Positions 12,969 through 23,425 of a DNA stretch of 64,000 bases are shown piece after piece; the first letter of the stretch is position 1, and every line of letters begins with the position of its first letter. The notes under the pieces were generated by a model. The model was not told the DNA's origin, ran no database searches, and saw only the letters and a list, made by a program, of their open reading frames with translations. This stretch comes from Pelobates cultripes. Its lineage: Eukaryota; Chordata; Amphibia; Anura; Pelobatidae. A program made the translations under genes and the position numbers. Location of the stretch: positions 312,823,682-312,887,681 of the forward strand of contig OW240916.1 of NCBI GenBank assembly GCA_933207985.1, read 5' to 3'.

Positions 12969-13550
12969 TTAAAGGATCACTATAGGTTCAGGAACACAAA
13001 CATGAATTCATGACCCTATAGTGTTAACACCACCATCTAGCCCCCCTGGGCCCCTCATGCCTCCATAAATATAGCAAAATCTTACTGTATTCAAGCCTGA
13101 AGCTGTAACTCTGCATGCTGTTAGACTCAGAAAAACAAGCAGTCTGCTGAAATCATTAGAAGTGATGGCCTAATCCAATCACAGTGCTTCCCCATAGGAT
13201 TGGCTGAGACTGACAAAGAGGCAGATCAGGGGAAGAGCCAGCATGATTCAAACACAGCCCTGGCCAATCAGCAGAGAATCAATGAATCTCTATGAGGAAA
13301 GTTCAGTGTCTGCATGCAGAGGGAGGAGACACTGAATATTTGGATGCATTTTAGGCAGCCATGACCCAGGAAGGATCTCTAACAGCCATCTAAGGAGTGG
13401 CCAGTGAAGTTATCACTAGGCTGTAATGTAAAGACTGCATTTTCCCTGAAAAGACAGTGTTTACAGCAAAAAGCCTGACGGTAATGATTCTACTCACCAG
13501 AACAAATTCAATAAGCTGTAGTTCTTCTGTTGACTCTAGTGTCCCTTTAA
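12969..13550. mobile_element. TTAA-flanked MITE inside the hAT-type element
   Basis: TTAA at 12969-12972 is followed by AGGATCACTATAGGTTCAGG; TTAA at 13547-13550 is preceded by GACTCTAGTGTCCCT. Ends therefore match as AGGRWCACTAKAG. A hairpin near the left end pairs the CTATAGGTTCAGGAAC block with the GACCCTATAG block near 13013. No coding potential. It belongs to the same broad group as 2464-3426 and the copies at 48-56 kb. Confidence 0.7.
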
Positions 13551-13820
13551 CTATATTCATTGTCAGCCAGTCCACACAAGTTTTGTTCCCATACATCCCT
13601 CTTAAGTTTCCATACTTAAGTAAGAGTATGTGAAAAGTAGTTAGGGTTGCCACCTTTCTTGGAAAAACATACTGGCCTTGCTAATTTGAATAATTAAATA
13701 TGTATGGGTGACATCACATGATGTAAGTCACAAGGAGTGACATAAGAGAAAATGCTGTAAAATCATGTAAAATCACCAAAAACTACTTAGTTTCATTCTG
13801 CTGTATAGATGGATTCCTCC

Positions 13821-14338
13821 AGTGGCCCCATGTCTCCCAGTGCCCCCCTGTGTCGATTACTCCAGGTCTCAGTGTTCCCATGTATCAGTGTCTCAGTGCC
13901 CCATGTCTCCCAGTGTCCCCTAGTGTCGTGTCCCCAGGTATCCCAGTGATCCTATGTATCACAGTGTCTCAATGCCCCATGTCTCCCTGTGTCCCCATGT
14001 ATCCCAGGGTCCCCATGTCACTAGGAAGATGGGAAGACCTGGGGACACAGGGAGACCTAGGGACACAGAGACACCAGTGACACTGGGAGACTAGGGGACT
14101 CTGGCTGGGATGCATGGGGACACTGGGAAAATAGGGGACACTTGAAGACATGGGGACATAGACACCAGGGACACAGACACTAGAGACACTGGCTGGGGGA
14201 CATTGAGACATGGGGGCACTGGGAGACATGGGGACAAGGAGACACCAGGGCCACAGACACTAGGGACCCTAGCTTGGAGACATGGGGACATTGAGACACT
14301 TGAGGCACTGGGAGACATGGAGGCACTAGGAGACATGG
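13821..14338. repeat. Minisatellite, left part, with orientation switch
   Basis: Degenerate units of about 16-19 bp run on one strand as CCCAGTGTCCCCATGTCT-like to about 14020 and then in the complementary orientation (GGGACACTGGGAGACATG-like) to 14338, where the chromovirus begins. CT-rich and GA-rich open frames on either strand here are artefacts of the array. Its last five bases, CATGG, are the chromovirus target site. Confidence 0.85.
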
Positions 14339-14401
14339 TGTCAGGTATAGCATGGCATGTATTTCGTCGCCGGAACCCACTTCCGGGTTCACGGCGCTCA
14401 G

Positions 14402-14465
14402 CCCCGCCCTTTTTTCTGACGCGGTCCCTCCACGATACTTAGGAAGACCGCGCCAGATTCAAAGG
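14402..14465 (+). promoter_or_regulatory. Candidate chromovirus promoter in U3
   Basis: Self-priming predicts a transcript start at 14465. Upstream, GATACTTA at 14434-14441 lies at about -31 and could serve as a weak TATA-like element, and CCCCGCCC at 14402-14409 is a GC-box-like motif at about -60. This is inference from spacing; the same sequences recur in the 3' LTR. Confidence 0.35.
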
Positions 14466-14477
14466 GCTGGATTATTC
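14465..14477 (+). other. Self-primer sequence in the 5' LTR
   Basis: GGCTGGATTATTC is the exact reverse complement of the 13 bases directly after the 5' LTR (15084-15096). In Tf1-type elements the first bases of the mRNA fold back onto this site and, after cleavage, prime minus-strand synthesis instead of a tRNA. The same 13 bases recur at 19463-19475, at the same offset (126) in the 3' LTR. Confidence 0.75.
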
Positions 14478-15083
14478 GCACAGGTGCTGCAGAAAGATCA
14501 GCTGCTCTACTTTTGATCCTACCTGCTCCACTTCTAGACCTCGGCTAGTAAAACGGATTTCTACCTTCTCCACTTCTCGACCTCGGCTTGTAAACGGATT
14601 TCTACCTTCTCCACTTCTCGACCTCGGCTTGTAAACGGATTTCTACCTTCTCCACTCCGACCTCGGCTTGTAGAATTCTACCTTCTCCACTCCCAGACCT
14701 CGCTTGTTAAAACGGACTTCCCCACTCTCCACTCCTAGTTCTCAGCTTGTTGAAACGGACTTCTAATTTCTCCTTCATTGGGTGAATTAACCCTTCCAGT
14801 GCCAGAACTGCCTTTAAGTTAAGTAATACTTTTACCAAACAAGCCAATTCCTATTATTTATATTACACAGTATCTAAAACTCACTAAAGTGTCACTTTGT
14901 CTAATTATTCCTCTTATTCATAAGGGATTGCTACAAAGCCTAATTTTTCCTTCATGTGTATTTAAAGGTACAGTGACCATTGTTTCATATCAATATAAAA
15001 GGAGGTGAAACTTATTGTTGCTGCAACCAGGAAATTCTGCAGTTGAGTTCCAATTAAAGAAGTATTACAAAATAAGTATTACA

Positions 15084-15096
15084 GAATAATCCAGCC
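15084..15096 (+). other. Primer binding site, self-priming type
   Basis: GAATAATCCAGCC begins at the first base after the 5' LTR, where tRNA-primed elements carry TGG. There is no TGG here. The site pairs perfectly over 13 bases with 14465-14477, and pairing stops at both ends. Position and perfect complementarity support self-priming. Confidence 0.78.
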
Positions 15097-15103
15097 TAAT
15101 TCA

Positions 15104-18100
15104 ATGGAACCAGCAGATATCAACTCTCAAGTTTCTGCCCTAACCAATAGAGTGGATACGATTGCTCAAGGGTTACAGGAACTGCAAATTACAAATGAGA
15201 GAGTATTAACCTATGTTAGAGACATTCAAGGTCATCTTCCTCATGCCGCTTTTCAATCGGCTGGTGATCCTGCTGTCTGTAATCCAGAAAAATTTTATGG
15301 AGATAGAACAAAGTACAGAGAGTTTTTGAATTCTTGCAAACTACTAATAGCTTTAAAACCTAGATCTTATCCCACCGAAAGATCCAAAGTCTGTTCAGTG
15401 ATCTCTTTTTTAAGAGGTGAACCTATGGCCTGGGCCCATTCCTTTTTGGAAAATGATGATCCCATATTAGATTCATTGGATGAGTTCTTTGAAGCTATGT
15501 CTTTATTATATGAAGATCCTTTTAAACAAACTACTGCTGATTTAACCATCAGAACATTACACCAAAAGAATAGACCTGTTGAAGATTATATTGCAGAATT
15601 CAAAAGATGGGCTACAGAAACTCAATGGAATGACATTACTTTACGCAATCAATTCCGTCTCGGATTATCTGAAGCTGTGAAAGATGAACTCTCTCGTACA
15701 GAACTTCCTCCTACCTTAAATGCATTGATTCAACTGTCTATCAGTATTGATAGACGTCTAAGAGAAAGAAAAGCTGAAAGGGTTCTTACTAATTCTACCT
15801 GGAGAAAACCTTTCACTACTCTAAAACTACCTGAAAAAATTCCTCCACAAACTGAACCTATGGAAGTAGGTATAATAAAAAGTCCTCTTACTTCTGAAGA
15901 AAGAATAAGAAGGAGACAACTAAACTTATGTATGTATTGTGCTTCGAATGAACATCTAATTTCCGAATGTCCTCTACTGAAACATTCAAAAGGTGGTAAG
16001 CTTCATTCATCTACCTCTATATTGAACGTTTTTCAAAAAAGAAAAGCATCTACTTATTTTTCTATATCTCTCATATTACAGTGGGATACAAAAAGAATCG
16101 TGACTGAGGCCATCATTGATTCTGGTGCTAATGGAACTTTTCTTGATTTTTCTTTTGTTTCAAAAAATAAAATTCCTTGTGTTCAAAAAACTAACTTTAT
16201 TCCAATCAGAGTTATTGACGGTTCATTTATATCCTCAGGACCCATCAAAGATGAGACAATCCCTCTAAGAATGATTACCAACAACGTACATTTCGAATTC
16301 ATTACATTTGATATTATTAAATCTCCACTTTATCCCGTCATTCTAGGAATTAATTGGTTAAAAACCCATGATCCTTTAATTAAGTGGTCTCCCTTCTCCA
16401 TCTCCTTTGCTTCTGATTTCTGTAAAAAAACGTGCTTACAACACATTCCTATTCTCCAAACTACTGTAGAACCTGTTATACCTCCATTCTACTCCGATTT
16501 TGCAGATGTCTTTTGTAAAAAAGAAGCGGAAACACTTCCTCCTCATCGGGTATATGATTGCCCAATAGATCTCATACCCGGAGCTCCTATTCCTTATGGT
16601 CATATTTATCCACTCTCTGAAAAGGAGTTAGAAATTTTAAAAGAATATCTTAATGAAAATTTACGCAAAGGGTTCATCAGACCCTCGACCTCCCCAGCTG
16701 CTTCTAGTATTTTCTTTGTGAAGAATAAAGACCAAACCATCCGTCCTATTATAGATTACAGAGCCTTAAATAAAATAACTATTAAAAATCGTTATCCTCT
16801 TCCACTAATAAATGAATTAATTGAAAGGTTAAGAACTGCAACTATATTCACTAAACTCGACCTTCGAGGCGCATATAACCTCATTAGAATAAAACAGGAT
16901 GATGAATGGAAAACCGCCTTCCGGACAAGATATGGTCTCTACGAATATCTAGTGATGCCTTTTGGGCTCTGTAATGCCCCTGCAACATTTCAACATTTTA
17001 TAAATGATATCTTTAGAGATCTTCTGGATATATGTGTTATTATCTACTTAGATGATATCTTAATATATTCTAACAATTTGGATGAACATAGGAAGCATGT
17101 TAGATGGGTTCTATCTAGACTGAGAACTCATAAATTATACGCTAAACCAGAAAAATGCCTTTTTGAGGTTACTGAATTCTCTTTTCTAGGATACATTATT
17201 TCACCTCATTCTTTGAAGATGGATAATTCCAAAATCAAATGTATTATTGACTGGCCCGCTCCTACTACTACAAAAGAATTACAACGTTTTCTTGGATTTG
17301 CAAACTTCTATAGAAAATTTATTAGAAACTATTCGGATGTATCACATCCTCTTAACCTCCTCAATAGTAGTAAACGTCCTTTCAATTGGAATAAAGATGC
17401 ACAAACAGCCTTCGACGAATTAAAAAAAAGATTTACAACTGCACCTATTCTACAACTACCTAATCCAACATTCTTATATGTTCTTGAAGTTGATGCATCA
17501 GAAGCAGCCATCGGAGCAGTTCTTTCTCAACAAAAGACTCCACAAGATCCACTTCATCCAGTTGCCTTTTTTCAAGATCCTTGAGCTCTGCTGAAAAAAA
17601 TTATCCTATTGGTGAAAAAGAATTATTAAGTGTTAAAGCTGCCTTCAAAAATTGGCGTCATCTTCTGGAAGATACAAAACAACCTATAATAGTTTATACT
17701 GACCATAAAAATCTTGAATATCTCTATACTAACAAAACCCTTACAGCTAGACAAGTTAGATGGAACCTATTTTTTAACCGATTTAACTTCCAATTAATAT
17801 ACAGACCTGGAACTAGAAATAAAAAGGCTGACGCTCTTTCTCGAATTCCTTCTAAAACTACTACTGATAGTTATCCTCCTAACAAAATAATAGGGATCCT
17901 CGCTTCTCTTCATGATGACATAAAGAATTTGAATCAGAAGGATCTTGAACTTCCCAAAACACCTATACTAACAAAAAAGGATGGTATATTTTATTTTAAA
18001 AATAGAATTTATATTCCTCCCATTCTTAGGAATAAATTACTTAAAATGGTTCATGATTCACCCCTAGCTGGACATCCTGGAATAAAAAAAACTCTTGAAC

Positions 18101-19302
18101 TAACTTCACGATATTATTGGTGGCCTCGCCAGGATAGAACCATTGAATTATATGTCAAAACTTGTCCTATCTGTCAAAGGTCCAAACCTGAACATAATCA
18201 ACCTTTTGGATTACTACTTAACTTACCTATTCCAGAAAAACCTTGGCAATCCATTTCTATGGATTTTATCGTTGATCTTCCACCTTCTCAACATTTCACC
18301 ACTATTCTTGTCGTTGTGGATCGCTTCACAAAAATGTCCCATTTCATTTCCTTAAAAAATTACCCTCCTCTGTAGAATTGTCTAAGGTCTTTATTGACAA
18401 TATTGTGAAACTTCATGGTCTTCCTGAAGAAATTATTTCTGATAGGGGGACACAATTTACCTCCAAATTCTGGAAAGAGATGTGTCTCTCCCTTCAAATT
18501 CAACGCAAACTCTCTTCCGCTTATCATCCCCAAACTAATGAGCAAACAGAAAGGGTTAATCAATGTTTGGAACAATATCTTCGATGTTATTGTTCATACC
18601 TCCAAGATGACTGGACCACATGGTTACCTATGGCCGAATTTTCTTACAATAATACCATTCATTCTAGTACGAAAATGACTCCTTTATTCTCCAACTATGG
18701 TTTTCATCCGTCTTCATTCCCCATCCAAACCATTACTTCATCCAATCCTACTGTTACATCAAAAAACGAATTTATGTCTTCTCTATTTCTCAAATTACGG
18801 GAGAATCTTCAACTCGCCCAAAATAACCAGAAAAAGTTTTTTGACAATAATAGAAGAATTCCCCCCTCCTTACAAGGTAGGGGATCTTGTCTGGCTCTCT
18901 TCAAGGAATATTACCACAAGCCGTCCTTCAAAGACATTGAGCTCTCTTTTTCTTGGTCCCTTTCAAGTAATTACTACCATTAATGATAACGTTGTTAAAC
19001 TAAAACTTCCTCCAAGTTTTAAACTTCATCCAGTATTCCATGTCTCCTTACTTAAACCACACATCCCTGATCCTTTTCATAGAGAAAAAGTAACAACTCC
19101 TGAACCTATCATTGTCCAAGGTGAAGAAGAATATGAAATTCACAAAATTTTGGATTCTCGTGTCCACCGTGGCTCCTTACAATACCTTATCAGATGAAAA
19201 GGTTATGGAGTTGATGAAGACACTTGGGAAGATTCATCTAATGTACATGCTAGGAGGTTAGTTACTGCCTTTCACAAACGCTACCCCTCCAAACCGAAAT
19301 AG
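15104..19302 (+). pseudogene. Chromovirus Gag-Pol polyprotein with chromodomain, disrupted
   Basis: Gag and Pol share one frame from ATG 15104, 20 bases after the LTR. Residues about 1-45 look like a coiled coil; about 60-220 is a retrotransposon Gag domain; a CCHC zinc knuckle (CX2CX4HX4C) is at residues 276-289 (15929-15970). Aspartic protease DSG is at residue 339. Reverse transcriptase has YLDD at 648-651 and RNase H begins near Asp797. Integrase follows: HHCC finger 18052-18174, catalytic Asp 18262, Asp 18441 and Glu 18549 with D35E spacing. The chromodomain spans about 19120-19302. Breaks: a frameshift at the T run 17567-17572 (stop at 17582-17584), another at the A run 18354-18359 (stop at 18373-18375), a third near the C run 18861-18866, and an in-frame TGA at 19195-19197 where the chromodomain family has tryptophan. 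The catalytic residues themselves are intact. The product would assemble particles, copy the RNA and integrate the cDNA. Confidence 0.92.
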
Positions 19303-19323
19303 TGCACCCAGAGGATGCCCCAT

Positions 19324-19333
19324 GAGAAGGGGG
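19324..19333 (+). other. Polypurine tract
   Basis: GAGAAGGGGG lies three bases before the 3' LTR (TAC, then TGTCAGG at 19337). This is where plus-strand DNA synthesis is primed in LTR retrotransposons. It follows the Gag-Pol stop (19300-19302) by about 20 bases. Confidence 0.8.
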
Positions 19334-19336
19334 TAC

Positions 19337-20005
19337 TGTCAGGAATAGCATGGCATGTATTTCGTCGCCGGAACCCACTTCCGGGTTCACGGCGCTCAGC
19401 CCCGCCCTTTTTTCTGACGCGGTCCCTCCACGATACTTAGGAAGACCGCGCCAGATTCAAAGGGCTGGATTATTCGCACAGGTGCTGCAGAAAGATCAGC
19501 TGCTCTACTTTTGATCCTACCTGCTCCACTTCTAGACCTCGGCTAGTAAAACGGATTTCTGCCTTCTCCACTCCTAGACCTCGGCTTGTAACACTGAATT
19601 CTACCTTCTCCACTCCCAGACCTCGGCTTGTTAAAACGGACTTCCCACTCTCCACTCCTAGTTCTCAGCTTGTTGAAACGGACTTCTAATTTCTCCTTCA
19701 TTGGGTGAATTAACCCTTCCAGTGCCAGAACTGCCTTTAAGTTAAGTAATACTTTTACCAAACAAGCCAATTCCTATTATTTATATTACACAGTATCTAA
19801 AACTCACTAAAGTGTCACTTGTCTAATTATTCCTCTTATTCATAAGGGATTGCTACAAAGCCTAATTTTTCCTTCATGTGTATTTAAAGGTACAGTGACC
19901 GTTGTTTCATATCAATATCAAAGGAGGTGAAACTTATTGTTGCTGCAACCAGGAAATTCTGCAGTTGAGTTCCAATTAAAGAAGTATTACAAAATAAGTA
20001 TTACA
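19337..20005 (+). repeat. Chromovirus 3' LTR (669 bp)
   Basis: Starts TGTCAGGAATAG and ends AAGTATTACA, followed by the duplicated CATGG. Nearly identical to the 5' LTR outside the array; seen differences are a T/A near the start, a T-run indel in GTCACTTGTC, and two substitutions near 19900-19920. The array at about 19519-19686 has four units against six in the 5' LTR. Confidence 0.9.
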
Positions 20006-20232
20006 CATGGGGACAGTGAGACACTGGCAGACTGGGGGCACTGGGAGACTAGGGGACACTGAGACACCAGGGACACTGGCTGGGAGACATGGGGACACTG
20101 TGTCCCCATGTGTCTGTGTCCCCGAGTGTCTGTGTCATAATGTCTCCCAATGTCCCTTAGTGTCTCAGTGTCCCAGAGTGTCTGTCATAATTTCTCCCAA
20201 TGTCCCTTAGTGTCTCAGTGTATGTCTCCTTG
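20006..20232. repeat. Minisatellite, right part, second orientation switch
   Basis: The GA-rich orientation continues from the left part to about 20100, then switches to CT-rich (TGTCCCCATGTGTCTGTG-like). The switch point is itself a palindrome (CATGGGGACA, three bases, TGTCCCCATG). Together with the left part the array reads C-rich, G-rich, C-rich on the plus strand, interrupted by the chromovirus. Confidence 0.8.
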
Positions 20233-20665
20233 CAGCCTTTCCCCCATCCTTCACTTTTCTGAGCTGTAGGCTGTCTCTGCAGGGTGGGAGTTGCTGTCTG
20301 GACTCTCTGTAGCGGCTCCCCTGTGGATCAGTGAGTAGAGATAAGTAGGTAGGGATATGCTGGGACTTCCTATCCCTGCCTCTCTCCACACACAGCGACC
20401 CCTACTGGCCAGTGCTGGTATTGCACCGTAATCTCTGTTTATACTGAGAAAAATACCAGCATTTGAATTGCCAGTATGACTGCAATACCGGCTCCGGCCA
20501 GTCAGCCTCAAATACTGGCTGTGCCAATAAAATAAAAGTTAGGTGGAATCCCTAAGAGTAGTGTGTGTAAAAAAAGTTTTTTTTTTGTTTTGTTTTTTTT
20601 TTATCAATGGGCCTATTCCATGGGCCTGGGCCTGGTCCATCAGCCCTTATGTTAATGCGGCCCTG
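20233..20665. other. Right remainder of the nested stack
   Basis: Contains repeated AATACCAGC/AATACCGGC motifs (20400-20525), poly-A and poly-T runs (20569-20602) and the hAT-type right end. Small open frames on the minus strand have no recognisable family. Confidence 0.5.
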
Positions 20666-20673
20666 GTAGTGTG

Positions 20674-23280
20674 GGGCAATGATACATTTTCCCTAAAAAA
20701 TTTTTAAAGCAGGTAAGTAATGGTTAACTTTAGAGCAGATATTTGGGCACTACACTTATCATGATGCACAGCAAGGATAAATTCTGAGGAGGCATCATGG
20801 GAAATGTAATACCCAAAGTTCTGTAGGGGAACGGATAGTTAACCTAGCTATACAGATGCCGGGGGACAATATATCCAACATTTCTAATTCATGAAAATTT
20901 AATTTCCAGAGAACTGCCAAGCATTTCAGACCAATGGGCACTACGACTACCTTTAGAAATAGACAGAATGAGCGACATGATGCGCTACCACCCTTCAGGC
21001 CGACTCAGTATTTTGAAAATGCAGAAGTTAAACATCTGCCGGGTAAATGATACCTTAACTTCCTCTGCAGACATCAGTGAGCTGCATATAGTTCACTGAT
21101 GTAAGTTTTGGGGCAAGGATCGCTGACATGGTAAACACAAGTATGTTAAGTCTAATATAATATTAAATTCCATATATGCTGTAAATTTCAAAATCATAAC
21201 CCCCAATTTCAACACATTTATTGGCAAAGATCTCCAACAGGTAGGTTTCATGCTCTCCAGCACAATAACCACAGCGCATGCACTGTGGTTGCCATGGTTA
21301 TTCCATTGCCAGTGGTAGAGGAGAAAAGGATGTGAGTGGCTGATGTTCCGAGACGAAACAACGTAATTGATGGCTACGCTGAAGTAAAGGTAAATTATGC
21401 TATCTTTTTTTCCCAAAATTAACTGAATAGATCATTCATCACAACAATAAAAAAATTTATTGCCTATAGTGGGTTTCAGTTAAAGTAAAGCTGCCAAGAT
21501 AGGTTCAGTTTATTCCAGACGGTAGACTTTCAAAATCCTCCTGGTGGAATAATATGTATTTTTGTTTGTTATATGTGGTCCACCAGTATCAAAGTCTAAC
21601 ATAATCATGCACTTCATCCCAAAGGTTTTGGGCAGGACTTCCCCATAATAAACATGTAGATTTTAATGAAACAAAGCCATGTATGTCCCAGGATTTAAAG
21701 ATGGCTTCAGATGCCTTCCAAATAATGAGGGGAGGGTGGGGAAGGCAGGGGACAACATATTTAAACTGCAAAATGATACACGTTAGAGATGGTATATTGA
21801 AGCTATTTTAGAAATGTAGACTAATTGGACAGATCTTGATCTCATGCTTTATTCATGTTTCCAAAAATGTCATGCTTACGAAAAAATTTTGCTAAGCCAA
21901 GCACAGATTCTAGTGGTAATTGTGGAAAAACACTCTTACTGGCAAGTTAATGCATTTTTAATAAATCAAAAAATACAATAGAGCAAATGTTTGCACCTAT
22001 TATTCCGTAAATTCCCAAGCAGGAAAAAACGCAAATTTTAAGTAAATTTGCCAGCATTCTGGTCGCAAGATAAAAGTCTGGCATTCTGGTTCAAGATTAA
22101 AAATCAGGAGCTTCTACTTTTGATTATTCATGTAGGTATATTGTTGCAATATTTCTAATATTTAAAGTGACACTTCAGGTACCAATACAGCTATCATGCA
22201 TTAGTATGGCCTAAATAGTTTTTTTTTGTGGTTCAGACTCAATATTTTTTTTAATATATATATATTTTTGCAAAATATATAAACTATGCAAAGCGGGAAC
22301 CCTTATCTATAGAACCCGGTCCGACCAAGATCGTAAGAGTTTGTTTTCGGAGACTGGCTGGCTTAAGGACAGCCTCTGCTCTCTTGATTTATTATAACGT
22401 GCCATCTCCAGAACGCCCTCAAATGGCTTTATTTTCTAAGTTTACATGATTGACTGTTATGCATCATATTTTATACGCACAACCACAAAAAAAAAAACAA
22501 ATTACACCCCACTGAAAAAGTCCAGAGCAGGAAAATTTTCTATCAGATTTTGTAAAATGAATATAGATTATTTTTGTAAATATCATCTGAGCTTGTCCAT
22601 GGGGAAGAAGATCACACGAGACCTGCAGGCTTAACGTGAGAAATTCACTTTCCAATTTAGTATCACCATGTTCTGCTACATTACTTGTTTCTGTGCAAAC
22701 ACTGAACATCACTGACAAGACAGAACAGTACCCCTGTCCATGCGTGCGCCTGTTTATACAGAATAAATTATGCTTTGTCGGATAAAGCTTTAATAATCAA
22801 TAAAACATGGATCAACGAGGCATGCTAGTGAATGCTGCCACTTTGGCAATGCACTTATTGTGATAAAGAAATACATTATGTTTCAGTGTACAGTAAGGAA
22901 TAAGTAACCTTTTTTATTCATTTCTTATGGATTTACATTTATTCTGTGCATCAGTAAGTGATAGTAAATCACTGCTAAATAAGAAAGGATTCTGTCCTAG
23001 TCAAATAACACAATTCTACTATTATATTAAAGCTACTGTAGCAAGGTAGGCTGTGTAACATTCCCTCTAGACATGCTTTTCTCATAACATACACATGTAC
23101 AATCATCAGGTTCTCATAATAAAGAGGATTTTAGGATGGTGCCCCACGCCCAGGACATTAGCAAGCATCAATCAAAAAATCATATCAATTAAACTGTTAA
23201 TAGCTCCTGACTGATTCCTCTTCTGCAACTGTCACTAGTCTAATACTATCCTTACCTTTTTGTGTCATTTTACCCCACCC
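20674..23280. other. AT-rich sequence, no gene recognised
   Basis: No coding family recognised; a 107-codon minus-strand frame at 21093-21416 has no recognisable motif. Near 22163 a TTAA followed by AGTGACACTTCAGG resembles the left end of the small MITE at 52549, so a fragment may be present. A short (TA)n run lies near 22254. Confidence 0.5.
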
Positions 23281-23425
23281 CTCTAGCATGTAAACTCATT
23301 GAGCAGGGCCCTCAACCCCTCTGTTCCTGTGTGTCCAACTTGTCTGGTTACAACTACACGTATGTTTGTCCACCCATTGTAAAGCGCTGCGGAATTTGAT
23401 GGCGCTATATAAATAACATAATAAT
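23281..23425 (+). repeat. L2-type LINE or SINE 3' tail
   Basis: The block ends GTAAAGCGCTGCGGAATTTG and then GGCGCTATATAAATAACA, the 3' tail shared by L2-clade LINEs and SINEs that borrow it in frogs and fishes. The 5' part (GTAAACTCATTGAGCAGGGC) is typical of the same repeats. No reverse transcriptase sequence is attached, so this is a 5'-truncated LINE copy or a SINE. Confidence 0.65.

Larger units (their letters stand above)
14339..15083 (+). repeat. Chromovirus 5' LTR (745 bp)
   Basis: Starts TGTCAGGTATAG and ends AAGTATTACA. Inside, about 14521-14764, are six units of about 41 bp (consensus feature CTTCTCCACTTC...GACCTCGGCTTGT...ACGGATTTCT). The 3' LTR has four, which accounts for most of the 76-bp length difference. 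If the self-priming model holds, U3 is 14339-14464 and the transcript begins at 14465. Confidence 0.9.
14339..20005 (+). mobile_element. Ty3/gypsy chromovirus, Tf1/sushi-like, full length but broken
   Basis: A complete LTR retrotransposon of 5667 bp: LTRs at 14339-15083 and 19337-20005, both TG...CA; flanking duplication CATGG at 14334-14338 and 20006-20010; self-complementary primer site; polypurine tract; and one Gag-Pol reading frame with protease, reverse transcriptase, RNase H, integrase and C-terminal chromodomain. Domain order RT-RH-IN with a chromodomain places it among chromoviruses; self-priming points to the Tf1/sushi group. By eye the two LTRs differ at only about five positions outside an internal tandem array, so insertion was recent. 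Three frameshifts and one stop prevent this copy, as read, from making its full polyprotein. It sits inside a minisatellite. Confidence 0.92.
13642..20554. mobile_element. Possible second terminal-repeat element in the stack
   Basis: TAGGGTTGCCACCT at 13642 and its diverged inverse AGGTGGAATCCCTA ending at 20554 could be terminal repeats. Just inside both ends are variants of an AATACTGGC/AATACCGGC motif. Between them lie the minisatellite and the chromovirus. I find no exact target duplication, so the boundaries are an inference; the alternative is that these are internal sequences of the outer hAT-type element. Confidence 0.4.
12324..20665. mobile_element. hAT-type outer element hosting a nested stack
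   Basis: The left end CAGGGCCAGATTAA and the inverted right end CAGGGCCGCATTAA match, and imperfect similarity continues for about 60 bp (GGGCCTGGT and ATGGGCCTAAT-like blocks on each side). The eight bases outside, GTAGTGTG at 12316-12323 and 20666-20673, are identical, which is the hAT-type duplication. Without the chromovirus the element would be about 2.7 kb. It has no transposase frame, so it moved non-autonomously. It contains a TTAA MITE, a second terminal-repeat element, a minisatellite and the chromovirus. Confidence 0.75.

Noticed and set aside
13821..14338. CRISPR-like array
   Set aside because: Units are contiguous and degenerate without unique spacers, and the context is a vertebrate genome; it is a minisatellite.
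15104..19302. Domesticated sushi-derived host gene (RTL/PEG10-like)
   Set aside because: Two intact LTRs, a target duplication and reading-frame breaks show an ordinary recent insertion, not a captured gene.
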